Origin: Pseudomonas sp.
GTDB taxonomy: Bacteria > Pseudomonadota > Gammaproteobacteria > Pseudomonadales > Pseudomonadaceae
NCBI RefSeq assembly: GCF_030690725.1
Contig: NZ_JAUYGD010000047.1
Span: 1-41,085, forward strand
DNA length: 41,085 bases
Reading direction: 5' to 3'
Part shown: positions 18,709-25,674 of the stretch, one piece after another
How positions within the stretch are numbered: position 1 is the first letter of the stretch
Layout of the letters: the number at the start of each line of letters is the position of its first letter
The notes under the pieces: model-generated
What the model was told of the DNA's origin: nothing
Database searches by the model: none
What the model saw: only the letters and a program-made list of their open reading frames with translations
Translations under genes and position numbers: made by a program

Positions 18709-19500
18709 TTATTGCGAGTCGCGGCGGGCGGCCTGCTCACGACAGGCATCGCCAAACGCCTTAAAGATTTTCACCGAATGCGGGTTCTGCGCCGCCTGCC
18801 ACTCGGGGTGCCATTGCACCGCCAGGGTGAACTGCTCGGCGCCTGGCAGGTGAATCGCTTCGATCAGGCCATCTTCGGCATGGGCCAGAGCTTCGACACC
18901 CTCGCCCAGTTGATCAACGGCCTGGCCGTGCAGCGAATTGACTGGAAAATCCGCATGACCCATCAGCTCGGCAAACCAGCTGCCCGGCAGCGCCCGCACG
19001 CTATGGCTGTCGGCATACTGCACGTCCACCGGCGCGCTGGTGTCTTCGCGGTGGTCATTCATGCCCGGGACTTCGTAGACCTTCTGGTGGATATTGCCGC
19101 CCAGGGCCACGTTGATTTCCTGCATGCCGCGGCAGATGCCAAACAGCGGCAGGCCACGGGCCAGGGCGCCGCGAATCAGTGGGATATCGAACAGATCGCG
19201 GTCCTGATCCTGGCCCTTGGTCGGGGTCAGGTTTTCCTGGCCGTAGAGGGCCGGGTCGATATTGCTGCCCGCACCCGTCAGGTACACGCCGTCGACCATC
19301 GACAGGTACTGCTCGATGTCATCGACGCCGCAGCAGCTGGGCGCCAGCAGCGGCACACAGCCAGACAGTTCGACCAGGGGGGTTATGTATTTGTGGGTCA
19401 TTACTTGATAGGCATGCCCTTTGCGCTCTTGAGCACCCATGGACATCAGGACAACCGGTTTACGCGCGCCTGGGCGCTGTTTCGTATTGTTGTTGGACAT
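18709..19500 (-). CDS. Class I glutamine amidotransferase-like hydrolase (PuuD/PauD type)
   Basis: A 263-residue peptidase C26 enzyme. The catalytic triad is Cys123 (LFGICRGMQEIN), His231 and Glu233 (VQWHPEW). GVYLTGAGSNIDPALYG and NSLHGQAV are family blocks. Relatives release GABA from gamma-glutamyl-GABA in putrescine/polyamine breakdown, and Pseudomonas carries several PauD paralogues. The exact substrate here is inferred. No glutamyl-polyamine synthetase lies next to it. A LysR gene stands upstream on the same strand, 325 bases away, and could be its regulator. Confidence 0.9.
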   Translation of the reverse strand: MSNNNTKQRPGARKPVVLMSMGAQERKGHAYQVMTHKYITPLVELSGCVPLLAPSCCGVDDIEQYLSMVDGVYLTGAGSNIDPALYGQENLTPTKGQDQDRDLFDIPLIRGALARGLPLFGICRGMQEINVALGGNIHQKVYEVPGMNDHREDTSAPVDVQYADSHSVRALPGSWFAELMGHADFPVNSLHGQAVDQLGEGVEALAHAEDGLIEAIHLPGAEQFTLAVQWHPEWQAAQNPHSVKIFKAFGDACREQAARRDSQ

Positions 19501-19825
19501 ACATCACCTTGGGGCAGCCGGGATTGGCTGCCGTTGTTGTGCAGAAGGGCTGACGGTTGTCGCGCACCTTCTGTTTTACGGCTGATTGCGCCTGTCTAGA
19601 TGCCCGCCGCAGCGGCAGCAGATGCGCGAGAAACGCTCATCTGGCAGTCACAACCCTGAAGCCAGTCTGCCAAAGCCGTAAAATATGTCAAACAAATACG
19701 CTCATAATGTTAAGGAATCAGACCGCAAGCAGCAGTCAACCCAACCCAACCAACGAAGCAAGCTGCTGTTTTAACAGCATTAATCTGAGAAAGCCGGCAA
19801 ACGATAGTCCAATATTTTTTACGCC
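19501..19825. other. Intergenic region between LysR and PuuD-like genes (325 bp)
   Basis: No gene is supported. The half near the LysR gene is unusually AT-rich (about 19676-19825). It probably holds the amidase promoter on the minus strand. TTGACA on the minus strand (complement of about 19685-19690) could be a -35, but no good -10 stands at proper spacing. Confidence 0.5.
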
Positions 19826-20770
19826 TTATGCGCTGTCGTGCCAACGCGCTCGATTTTCCACCCGCTCGACCACGGGCAGCTGCATCGCCGCCACATCCGC
19901 CACCAGATAATCGCGCAAGCGGCGAAAACGCTCCTGGCCTCGACGCGCCTTGGGCCAGACCAAGTAGTAACTGCAGCCACTGGGCACCGCGCTGGGCCAA
20001 GGCAGACCGAGGCGGCCCTGAGCGACATCCTCGGCAACCATCACCAGATCGCCAATCGACACGCCATAGCCGCGCGCAGCAGCGACCATGCCCAGCTCCA
20101 GGGTGTCGAACACCTGGCCACCCTTGAGCGGCACCTGATCCGCCAAACCCATGGCCTGCAGCCACTGCCGCCAGTCGCGGCGATCCGGGGTGGGGTGCAG
20201 CAGTTCGGCGGCCTGCAGGCGTGGCAGATCCCAGGGCTGTTCGCTCAAGGCCTCAGGCGCGCAGACCGGAATCAGCCATTCGGCGAATAGCTCAGTGCTC
20301 TCCCACTCATCCGGGAAGTCGCCCTGGCTCAGCAGCACCGCGCAGTCGAACGGCTCATGCAGAAAGTCCACCTTGTCCACATCCATCCAGGCGCTGGTCA
20401 GTTGCACCTCGCTGGCACTGCTCAGGCGATAGCGTGACAGGCGCGCCAGCAGCCAGCGCATGGTCAAGGTCGACGGCGCCTTCAGGCGCAGCACGGTATC
20501 GTCGACACGCAGGGTGTTGCAGGCCCGCTCCAGCGCCTCGAAACCATCGCGCAGCCCCGGCAACAATATGCGCGCGGTCTCGGTGAGTTGCAGGCTGCGG
20601 CCACGACGCTCGAATAGGCGGCAAGCGAAGTGTTCTTCCAGGGTGCGCACGTGACGGCTGACCGCACTCTGGGTGATCGCCAGTTCTTCGGCGGCGCGGG
20701 TAAAGGAGCTGTGCCGCGCCGCAGCCTCGAAGGCGCGCAGGGCATAGAGCGGCGGCAAGCGCTGGCTCAC
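19826..20770 (-). CDS. LysR-family transcriptional regulator (GcvA-like)
   Basis: A 314-residue regulator beginning (GTG at 20770) SQRLPPLYALRAFEAAARHS, the GcvA/AmpR-like N-terminus. The winged helix is at about residues 1-65 (FTRAAEELAITQSAVSRHVR), then a linker helix and a periplasmic-binding-type effector domain. The frame stays open upstream to 20986, but residues before the GTG look non-coding, so GTG is preferred although its ribosome site is weak. It is divergent from the MATE exporter gene with 138 bases between. It may control that gene, the amidase downstream, or both. Confidence 0.88.
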   Translation of the reverse strand: MSQRLPPLYALRAFEAAARHSSFTRAAEELAITQSAVSRHVRTLEEHFACRLFERRGRSLQLTETARILLPGLRDGFEALERACNTLRVDDTVLRLKAPSTLTMRWLLARLSRYRLSSASEVQLTSAWMDVDKVDFLHEPFDCAVLLSQGDFPDEWESTELFAEWLIPVCAPEALSEQPWDLPRLQAAELLHPTPDRRDWRQWLQAMGLADQVPLKGGQVFDTLELGMVAAARGYGVSIGDLVMVAEDVAQGRLGLPWPSAVPSGCSYYLVWPKARRGQERFRRLRDYLVADVAAMQLPVVERVENRARWHDSA

Positions 20771-20841
20771 GACTGCGGTCCATGAGTAATAGTTATGCCT
20801 GTCATCGCTATTATCCTTTTGTGCTGTCGCCGTTGGCTCAT

Positions 20842-20859
20842 GAGAATAGGCGCATTCTC
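20842..20859. promoter_or_regulatory. Inverted repeat between LysR and MATE genes
   Basis: GAGAAT (20842-20847) and ATTCTC (20854-20859) form a perfect 6-bp inverted repeat with a 6-base spacer. It sits about 50 bases before the MATE start and 72 bases from the LysR start. The position fits an operator for the LysR protein, though the T-N11-A core is not exact. Confidence 0.4.
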
Positions 20860-20908
20860 TGCCTGCGCGGATCACCCGGGCAAGCCTTCTAGCTGAGTAG
20901 AACTCATC

Positions 20909-22306
20909 ATGCTGCATCCGCTTCGTGGCGAACTGCGCGCCATTCTGAAACTCGCCGGGCCGTTGATTGCTGCGCAACTGGCGCATGTGCTGATGGTGTT
21001 TACCGACACGGTGATGATGGGCATGCTCGGCCCGGAAACTCTTGCAGCTGGTGGCTTGGGCGCGGCCAGTTACTCTTTTGTGTCGATCTTCTGCGTTGGA
21101 GTGATTGCCTCAGTTGGCAACCTAGTGGCAATCCGTCACGGCGCGCAGGACGCGGCCGGCGTCACCCGGCTGACGCAAAACGGCCTGTGGCTGGGCTGGG
21201 GCCTGGCGCTGCTGGCCGGCCTGACGCTGTGGAACCTCGGCCCGGCGCTGCTGTATTTCGGCCAGCAGCCGGAGAGCGTCAGCGGCGGTATGCAGTTTCT
21301 CTCCACCCTGGTGTTTGCCCTGCCCGGCTATATGAGTTTTATGGCGCTGCGCGGCTTTACCAGCGCCATCGGCCGCCCAGGCCCGGTAATGGCCATCAGC
21401 ATTGGCGGCGCGCTGGCCAACTTCGTCCTCAACTATGCGCTGATCAAGGGCTGGTTCGGCCTGCCACCACTGGGCCTGGCCGGCATCGGCCTGGTGACTG
21501 CCGTGGTGATGAATGTCATGGCGCTGCTGCTGGCCTGGCATGTGCTGCACCACAGCGCCTACAGCCCTTATCCACTGTGGCGCGGCCTGTTACGGCCAGT
21601 CTGGGCCGAGCTGAAAGAGCTGCTGCGCCTGGGCCTGCCGATTGGCGGCACCTATGCGGTGGAGTCCGGGCTGTTTGCCTTTGCCGCGTTGTGCATGGGC
21701 GCGCTGGGCAGCACCCAACTGGCGGCACACCAGATCGCGATCATGTCGGTGTATGTGGCCTTTATGGTGCCGGTGGGGATTTCCTACGCGGTGACCTTCC
21801 GTATCGGCCAGCACTTCGGTGCCGGCCGCCTGCTGCAGGCGCGGCAAGCCGGACGCCTGGGCCTGAGCCTTGGTGCGCTGTGCATGCTCGGTTTCGCCTG
21901 TTTGTTCTGGCTGGCACCGCAATGGGTGGTCGGGCTGTTTCTCGATCACACGGACAGCGGTTATAGCGAGGTGGTGCGCCTGGCCGTGGCGCTGTTGGCG
22001 ATTGCCGCCTGGTTCGAATTCTTCGACGGTATCCAGACCATCGCCATGGGCGCGATTCGCGGCCTCAAGGACGCCAAGACCACCTTCTGGGTCGGCCTCG
22101 GCTGCTACTGGGCAGTCGGTGCGCCGCTGGCCTGGGCGCTGGCATTTCCCCTGGGTTGGGGCGCAGAAGGCGTGTGGTGGGGGTTGGCCGGCGGCCTGGC
22201 TTGCGCGGCCATCGGCCTGACCCTGGGTTTCGAATGGAAAACCGCCCGCCTGCTGCAACCAACGGCAGCAGCGCTCGCCTCACCCGCTAGGCGTCTGGTT
22301 TCTTGA
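20909..22306 (+). CDS. MATE-family multidrug efflux transporter (NorM/PmpM-like)
   Basis: A 465-residue inner-membrane protein with twelve expected transmembrane helices arranged as two repeats of the MatE domain. Family features include LAGPLIAAQLAHVLMVFTDT at the first helix and an equivalent LGLPIGGTYAVESGLFAF in the second half. QLAAHQIAIMSVYVAFMVP is also typical. MATE proteins export cationic drugs in exchange for Na+ or H+; the ion and substrates are not evident here. The gene is divergent from a LysR regulator. Its last 20 bases overlap the end of the convergent propeller gene. Confidence 0.92.
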   Translation: MLHPLRGELRAILKLAGPLIAAQLAHVLMVFTDTVMMGMLGPETLAAGGLGAASYSFVSIFCVGVIASVGNLVAIRHGAQDAAGVTRLTQNGLWLGWGLALLAGLTLWNLGPALLYFGQQPESVSGGMQFLSTLVFALPGYMSFMALRGFTSAIGRPGPVMAISIGGALANFVLNYALIKGWFGLPPLGLAGIGLVTAVVMNVMALLLAWHVLHHSAYSPYPLWRGLLRPVWAELKELLRLGLPIGGTYAVESGLFAFAALCMGALGSTQLAAHQIAIMSVYVAFMVPVGISYAVTFRIGQHFGAGRLLQARQAGRLGLSLGALCMLGFACLFWLAPQWVVGLFLDHTDSGYSEVVRLAVALLAIAAWFEFFDGIQTIAMGAIRGLKDAKTTFWVGLGCYWAVGAPLAWALAFPLGWGAEGVWWGLAGGLACAAIGLTLGFEWKTARLLQPTAAALASPARRLVS

Positions 22307-23204
22307 AGCGATAAAACAGATTGGGCTCGCTGACCAGGTAGAGCACGCCCTGGTTATCCATGGCGATGCCCTCGCCCTGGGGCACGCTGCGGGTCAGGCC
22401 ATTGCGCCCGGCCAGCAGCGACAGGCTGCTGATCGGCTTGCCCTCGACATTCAGCTCCAGCACCAGCCGTGACTCATCGGACAGCGCCAGCAGATGGCCG
22501 CTGCGCTCATCAAACTGCAGGCTGGACAGATCGCGCACAAACAACCCGGCATCGCGCTGCTGATCATCCACCACATGCACGGCGAAGGGTTGCTGCGGAT
22601 CACGCTGCGGGAAACCGTGAATTTCATAGATGCGGATCGGGTCGCGCTCCTTGGCGACAAACAGACGCTGGCCGACCGAGTCGTAGGCCAACCCCTCAAA
22701 GCCCTTGTTGCCATTCAGACCGATACCCAGCGAGAACTGCTGCGCCTGATCGGCATGCAACTCGGTGGTGCTGTCATCGACCCGCACCTTGATCAACCGC
22801 TGCTGGCGCTCATCGCTGATCACATAGAGGCCCGGGCTGATGTACTCAACCGCTTCGGCATCGCCAAAACCATGCAGGTCGATACGTCGCAGCAACTCGC
22901 CATCCAGCGACAGCTCGATCAGCTGCGCCTTCTGGTTGGTCACGCTAAACAGGCTGTTGCGGTCCGGGTCGTAGGTCAGTGCCGAGACATCATCGTTCAG
23001 CCCCTTGATCACCTTGGCTTCGATATCCACCTGATAGCCCGACAGCAGTATGTCGCGCTCCGCAGCCAGACTTTTGCCCGCTTGCTGCACATTGAACCAG
23101 GCCCGTTCAAACAGGCGGTACTCCTGGGCGAACAAACCAAGCAGCAGCAACGCCAGCACGGCAAAGCTGAGCAACAGGCGCTTCAGGGTGAAATGATCTC
23201 GCAT
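22287..23204 (-). CDS. SdiA-regulated (CarP-like) beta-propeller, copy 1
   Basis: A 305-residue protein of the SdiA-regulated family (PF06977). One N-terminal membrane anchor is visible at about residues 9-27 (LLLSFAVLALLLLGLFAQEY). A periplasmic six-bladed-propeller region follows, with repeats such as DVSALTYDPDRNSLFSVT, LHGFGDAEAVEYI, GNKGFEGLAYD and DLSSLQFDERSGHLLALSDESR. P. aeruginosa CarP, of the same fold, is calcium-induced and affects calcium homeostasis and pyocyanin. The exact activity is unknown. It lies 88 bases downstream of the CarO-like gene and shares most repeat motifs with copy 2. Confidence 0.85.
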   Translation of the reverse strand: MRDHFTLKRLLLSFAVLALLLLGLFAQEYRLFERAWFNVQQAGKSLAAERDILLSGYQVDIEAKVIKGLNDDVSALTYDPDRNSLFSVTNQKAQLIELSLDGELLRRIDLHGFGDAEAVEYISPGLYVISDERQQRLIKVRVDDSTTELHADQAQQFSLGIGLNGNKGFEGLAYDSVGQRLFVAKERDPIRIYEIHGFPQRDPQQPFAVHVVDDQQRDAGLFVRDLSSLQFDERSGHLLALSDESRLVLELNVEGKPISSLSLLAGRNGLTRSVPQGEGIAMDNQGVLYLVSEPNLFYRFKKPDA

Positions 23205-23242
23205 GGCGCTTCACTCTCAACTATCACGGGTGACACAACGGC

Positions 23243-23271
23243 GTCAGCCCGAAGCAGGGCTTCGGGCTGAC
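23243..23271. other. Strong hairpin between carO-like gene and propeller copy 1
   Basis: A 13-bp perfect stem (23243-23255 with 23259-23271) and a 3-base loop. It lacks a T-run on either strand. It could be a REP-like element, an RNA processing or stability element, or a partial terminator after the CarO-like gene. Confidence 0.6.
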
Positions 23272-23292
23272 ATGGGCACATGATGGGGCGAC

Positions 23293-23640
23293 TTATTTGA
23301 CCAGTTCGAGGTACTCGACATCGATTTCGCGGCTGGTCAGGTCACGGTCAACTTCGCCGCTGATCTTGACCACGGCCTTTTCGGAAATGGCCTGGGCTGG
23401 CCAATGCTCATCGTCGATCTCGACATTGATGGTGCCGCTGGCGTCTTTGAATTCGTACAGCTCATCCTGCAAGCGCTTGACGATCTGCCCCTGCAGTACC
23501 ACCGGGGTGTCATCGGCCGCATCCAGCGCAGCTGCCACGGTGGTGACCTGAGTGGTGGCGCCTGGGCCGGTGTAACCGGTGGCCATAGCAGCAGTGGAGA
23601 ACAGTGGAACCAGCAGCAGAGCCAAAGTGAAACGCTTCAT
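23293..23640 (-). CDS. carO: BOF/YgiW-type OB-fold protein (CarO-like)
   Basis: A 115-residue periplasmic protein. A signal peptide (MKRFTLALLLVPLFSTAAMA) is followed by a BOF domain (PF04076). Its signatures are VVLQGQIVKRLQDELYEFKD, GTINVEIDDEHW and VKISGEVDRDLTSREIDVEY. In E. coli the YgiW relative responds to stress and is regulated by QseB/PmrA-type factors. In P. aeruginosa CarO is strongly induced by calcium and Fe(II) through the CarSR/BqsSR system and contributes to Ca2+ tolerance. A triple TTAAG box lies about 60 bases upstream, supporting the same control here. Confidence 0.88.
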   Translation of the reverse strand: MKRFTLALLLVPLFSTAAMATGYTGPGATTQVTTVAAALDAADDTPVVLQGQIVKRLQDELYEFKDASGTINVEIDDEHWPAQAISEKAVVKISGEVDRDLTSREIDVEYLELVK

Positions 23641-23701
23641 GGGGTGAACCTCTAATCAGTTAGGTGATGGGGCTAGATTAGAGGGCCTAGCTGAAGCCAG
23701 G

Positions 23702-23728
23702 CTTAATCGACGCTTAAGCCAAACTTAA
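23702..23728 (-). promoter_or_regulatory. Triple TTAAG-N6 box upstream of carO-like gene (BqsR/CarR type)
   Basis: Minus strand reads TTAAG-N6-TTAAG-N6-TTAAG, three exact half-sites with an 11-bp period (plus-strand CTTAA at 23702, 23713, 23724). A fourth degenerate half-site (TTCAG) continues the period. An 11-bp direct-repeat period is typical of OmpR/PhoB-family response regulators. TTAAG-N6-TTAAG is the box I recall for P. aeruginosa BqsR (CarR), and it also fits the enteric PmrA/QseB pattern. The first half-site overlaps the TAA stop of propeller copy 2. A -10-like TAATCT follows before the carO start. Confidence 0.75.
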
Positions 23729-24645
23729 TCCGCTGCCGCCGGCTCTTTGTGCAAGACGTAGAACAGGTTGGGCTCGCTGACGATATAGATATTGCCGGCC
23801 GCATCCATGGTCACCCCTTCGGCCTGGCCGATGCCCTGGCGCAGGCCATTCATGCCGCGCGCCAGGCTGATAAAGCTGACCGGTTCACCCTGCTCGTTCA
23901 CTTCCAGCAGCAGGCGCGACTCATCCGAGAGCACCAGGGCATGGCCGGTGCGGGCGTCGTAACTCAGCGAGGAAATATCGCGCAGAAACAGATGACCGGA
24001 ACTCAGCGGTTCAAGGGCTCCGACCGCACCGTCCTCACCGGGAAACGGCATGCTGAACAGCCCCAGCGGACCACGCTCCTTGCCCAGCAGCACGCGCTCG
24101 TTGCGCGAATCCCAGGCAATGCCCTCGAAGCCCTTGTTGCCGGCATCGATAAAGCCCAGGTCGAAGGACGCCAGATCGGCAAACTCCAGGCTGCGGGTCA
24201 GCGCGCCGAGCTTGAAGGTGGTCAGGGTGCGCTTGCGCTCATCGATAATCGCCAGGCGACCATCGGCGAGCATTTCCACCCCTTCAGGGTTGGAGAAACC
24301 ATGCAGATCGATGCGCCGCATCACCTGGCCATCCAGGGTCAGCTCGATCAACTGCGGGTATTTCCCGGTTACGGTGAACAGCGTGTCGCTCTCGGGGTTG
24401 TAGGTCAGCCCGGACACCTCATCACCTTCCAGCCCCTGCAGCGGCTTGCCCTGCAGCACGGCCTTATAACCTGGCAACCAGATGCTCGCCTGCTGCTCGG
24501 CAACTCCCACCTGTTGCTGTTGAAACCAGAAGGACAGGCGATCATCCCAATGACGGTAATTGGCCACCAGCAGAGCAACCGTGAGCAGGAACAGCAGCAC
24601 AATTAGCCAGCGCAGACGCACCAGCCGAGCAATCCAGATCGACAT
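23725..24645 (-). CDS. SdiA-regulated (CarP-like) beta-propeller, copy 2
   Basis: A 306-residue paralogue of the protein at 22287-23204. A membrane anchor occupies about residues 8-28 (LRWLIVLLFLLTVALLVA), and the rest is predicted periplasmic. Shared blocks include GDEVSGLTYNPESDTLFTVT, LHGFSNPEGVEMLADG, GNKGFEGIAWD, DISSLSYDARTGHALVLSDE and IYIVSEPNLFY. ATG at 24645 is preferred to an upstream TTG at 24654. The copies share motifs throughout but differ in most other positions, so the duplication is old. A TTAAG-N6-TTAAG box lies 47 bases upstream. The gene order with the FAH, D2HGDH and serA genes resembles PAO1 PA0316-PA0320 as I recall it. Confidence 0.86.
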   Translation of the reverse strand: MSIWIARLVRLRWLIVLLFLLTVALLVANYRHWDDRLSFWFQQQQVGVAEQQASIWLPGYKAVLQGKPLQGLEGDEVSGLTYNPESDTLFTVTGKYPQLIELTLDGQVMRRIDLHGFSNPEGVEMLADGRLAIIDERKRTLTTFKLGALTRSLEFADLASFDLGFIDAGNKGFEGIAWDSRNERVLLGKERGPLGLFSMPFPGEDGAVGALEPLSSGHLFLRDISSLSYDARTGHALVLSDESRLLLEVNEQGEPVSFISLARGMNGLRQGIGQAEGVTMDAAGNIYIVSEPNLFYVLHKEPAAAD

Positions 24646-24692
24646 CGCACACAACTCAGCAGAACGATGGCTATCAGACTAGAGAGCAACCC

Positions 24693-24708
24693 TTAAGTTT
24701 CTGTTAAG
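24693..24708 (+). promoter_or_regulatory. TTAAG-N6-TTAAG box upstream of propeller copy 2
   Basis: Plus strand shows TTAAG (24693-24697), six bases, then TTAAG (24704-24708), an exact match to the BqsR/CarR-type box. It is inverted relative to the gene it precedes, unlike the triple box before the CarO-like gene. Its distance to the ATG is 47 bases. Confidence 0.6.
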
Positions 24709-24770
24709 CCGCCAGGCCAGCCGGCACCTCCAGGTGCCGCTTTATATCAGCTGGCGACTAGCCGTTGCGG

Positions 24771-25436
24771 TTAGAGCGCGCGACTCTCGAAGCGGCTATG
24801 ACCAACCAGCTCCAGCACCAGCGCATCACCCTTGTGCAGCGGGCCGACGCCGACTGGCGTGCCGGTGAGGATCACATCACCCGGCTGCAGGCTGAAGTGC
24901 CCGCAGATGTGCTGGATCATCGGCAGAATCGGGTTGAGCATGTCGCGGCTGTGGCCGTCCTGCCGCACTTCACCGTTGATCGCCAGGCGGATGCCGATAT
25001 CGGCCAGGTCTTCGACTGCATCACCCGGCACGAACGGTGCCAGCACACAGGCACCGTCGAAGGATTTGGCAGTTTCCCAGGGGTAGCCCTTGGCCTTGAG
25101 CGTGGCCTGCAGGTCGCGCAGGGTCAGGTCCAACGCCGGGGCGAAGCCGGAAATAGCGTCGCGCACCTCCTCGGCATTCGGCGTACGCGACAGTGGCTTG
25201 CCGATCAGCACGGCGATTTCCGCTTCGTAATGCACGTCACCCTTACCCTCGACCAGGGTAAAGCCGTCATCCAGCGGCACCACACAGCTGCCCGCCTTGA
25301 TAAACAGCAACGGCTCGGTCGGCACCGGGTTGTTCAGTTCCTTGGCATGCTCGGCGTAATTACGGCCGATGCACACCACCTTGCCCATGGGGAAATGGAT
25401 GTGGGTGCCATCGACATACTGATGCTGGTAGCTCAT
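24771..25436 (-). CDS. FAH-family hydrolase (fumarylpyruvate hydrolase-like)
   Basis: A 221-residue enzyme with the fumarylacetoacetate hydrolase C-terminal fold. KVVCIGRNYAEHAKEL begins the domain. The metal-binding acids appear in VHYEAEIAVLIGK, and the catalytic region includes ALDLTLRDLQ, PWETAKSFDGACVLAPFV and GDVILTGTPVGVGPL. Members cleave C-C bonds of 3,5-dioxo acids or decarboxylate oxaloacetate; the substrate here is not determined. ATG at 25436 follows AAGGAG at the proper distance; a TTG at 25442 is less likely. It may be co-transcribed with the D2HGDH gene upstream, although two REP elements lie between them. Confidence 0.9.
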   Translation of the reverse strand: MSYQHQYVDGTHIHFPMGKVVCIGRNYAEHAKELNNPVPTEPLLFIKAGSCVVPLDDGFTLVEGKGDVHYEAEIAVLIGKPLSRTPNAEEVRDAISGFAPALDLTLRDLQATLKAKGYPWETAKSFDGACVLAPFVPGDAVEDLADIGIRLAINGEVRQDGHSRDMLNPILPMIQHICGHFSLQPGDVILTGTPVGVGPLHKGDALVLELVGHSRFESRAL

Positions 25437-25462
25437 GGGCAACTCCTTGCGGCTGACTTTTC

Positions 25463-25526
25463 GTAGGAGCGGGCCATGCCCGCGATGCTTTACGGCGGCC
25501 GTTTCGCGGGCATGGCCCGCTCCTAC
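25463..25526. repeat. REP doublet, GTAGGAGCGGGCC family
   Basis: A 64-base inverted pair: GTAGGAGCGGGCCATGCCCG at the left and its near-perfect reverse complement ending CTAC at the right, around a short spacer. It is the classic Pseudomonas REP doublet with a GTAG head, which is mobilised in trans by RAYT transposases in related genomes. Confidence 0.9.
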
Positions 25527-25587
25527 ATCCGCCCAACGATCATGCCCGCTTTAGGGCCGGCCGTCGTTGCGACCAAAGCACGATCTC

Positions 25588-25658
25588 GTAGCCTGGATAA
25601 GCGCAGCGCAATCCGGGGCGCCGCTGCCCCGGATTGCGCCAAGGCTTATCCGGGCTAC
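25588..25658. repeat. REP doublet, GTAGCCTGGATAAGCG family
   Basis: A 71-base imperfect palindrome from GTAGCCTGGATAAGCGCAGC to GCTTATCCGGGCTAC with a GC-rich centre. It has a GTAG head and CTAC tail like the adjacent REP but an unrelated stem sequence, so it is a different REP class. It stands between the FAH-family and D2HGDH genes, 16 bases from the latter's stop. Confidence 0.85.
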
Positions 25659-25674
25659 AGATGATCACGGTCAA

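Noticed and set aside
19557..19910. 117-codon plus-strand frame between the amidase and LysR genes
   Set aside because: The composition is unlike real genes, there is no ribosome site or motif, and it overlaps the end of the LysR gene.
20355..20783. Frameshift in the LysR gene, because an ATG-started frame overlaps its beginning
   Set aside because: The alternative frame has no similarity to any domain, while the GTG-started frame reads through the whole LysR protein without interruption.
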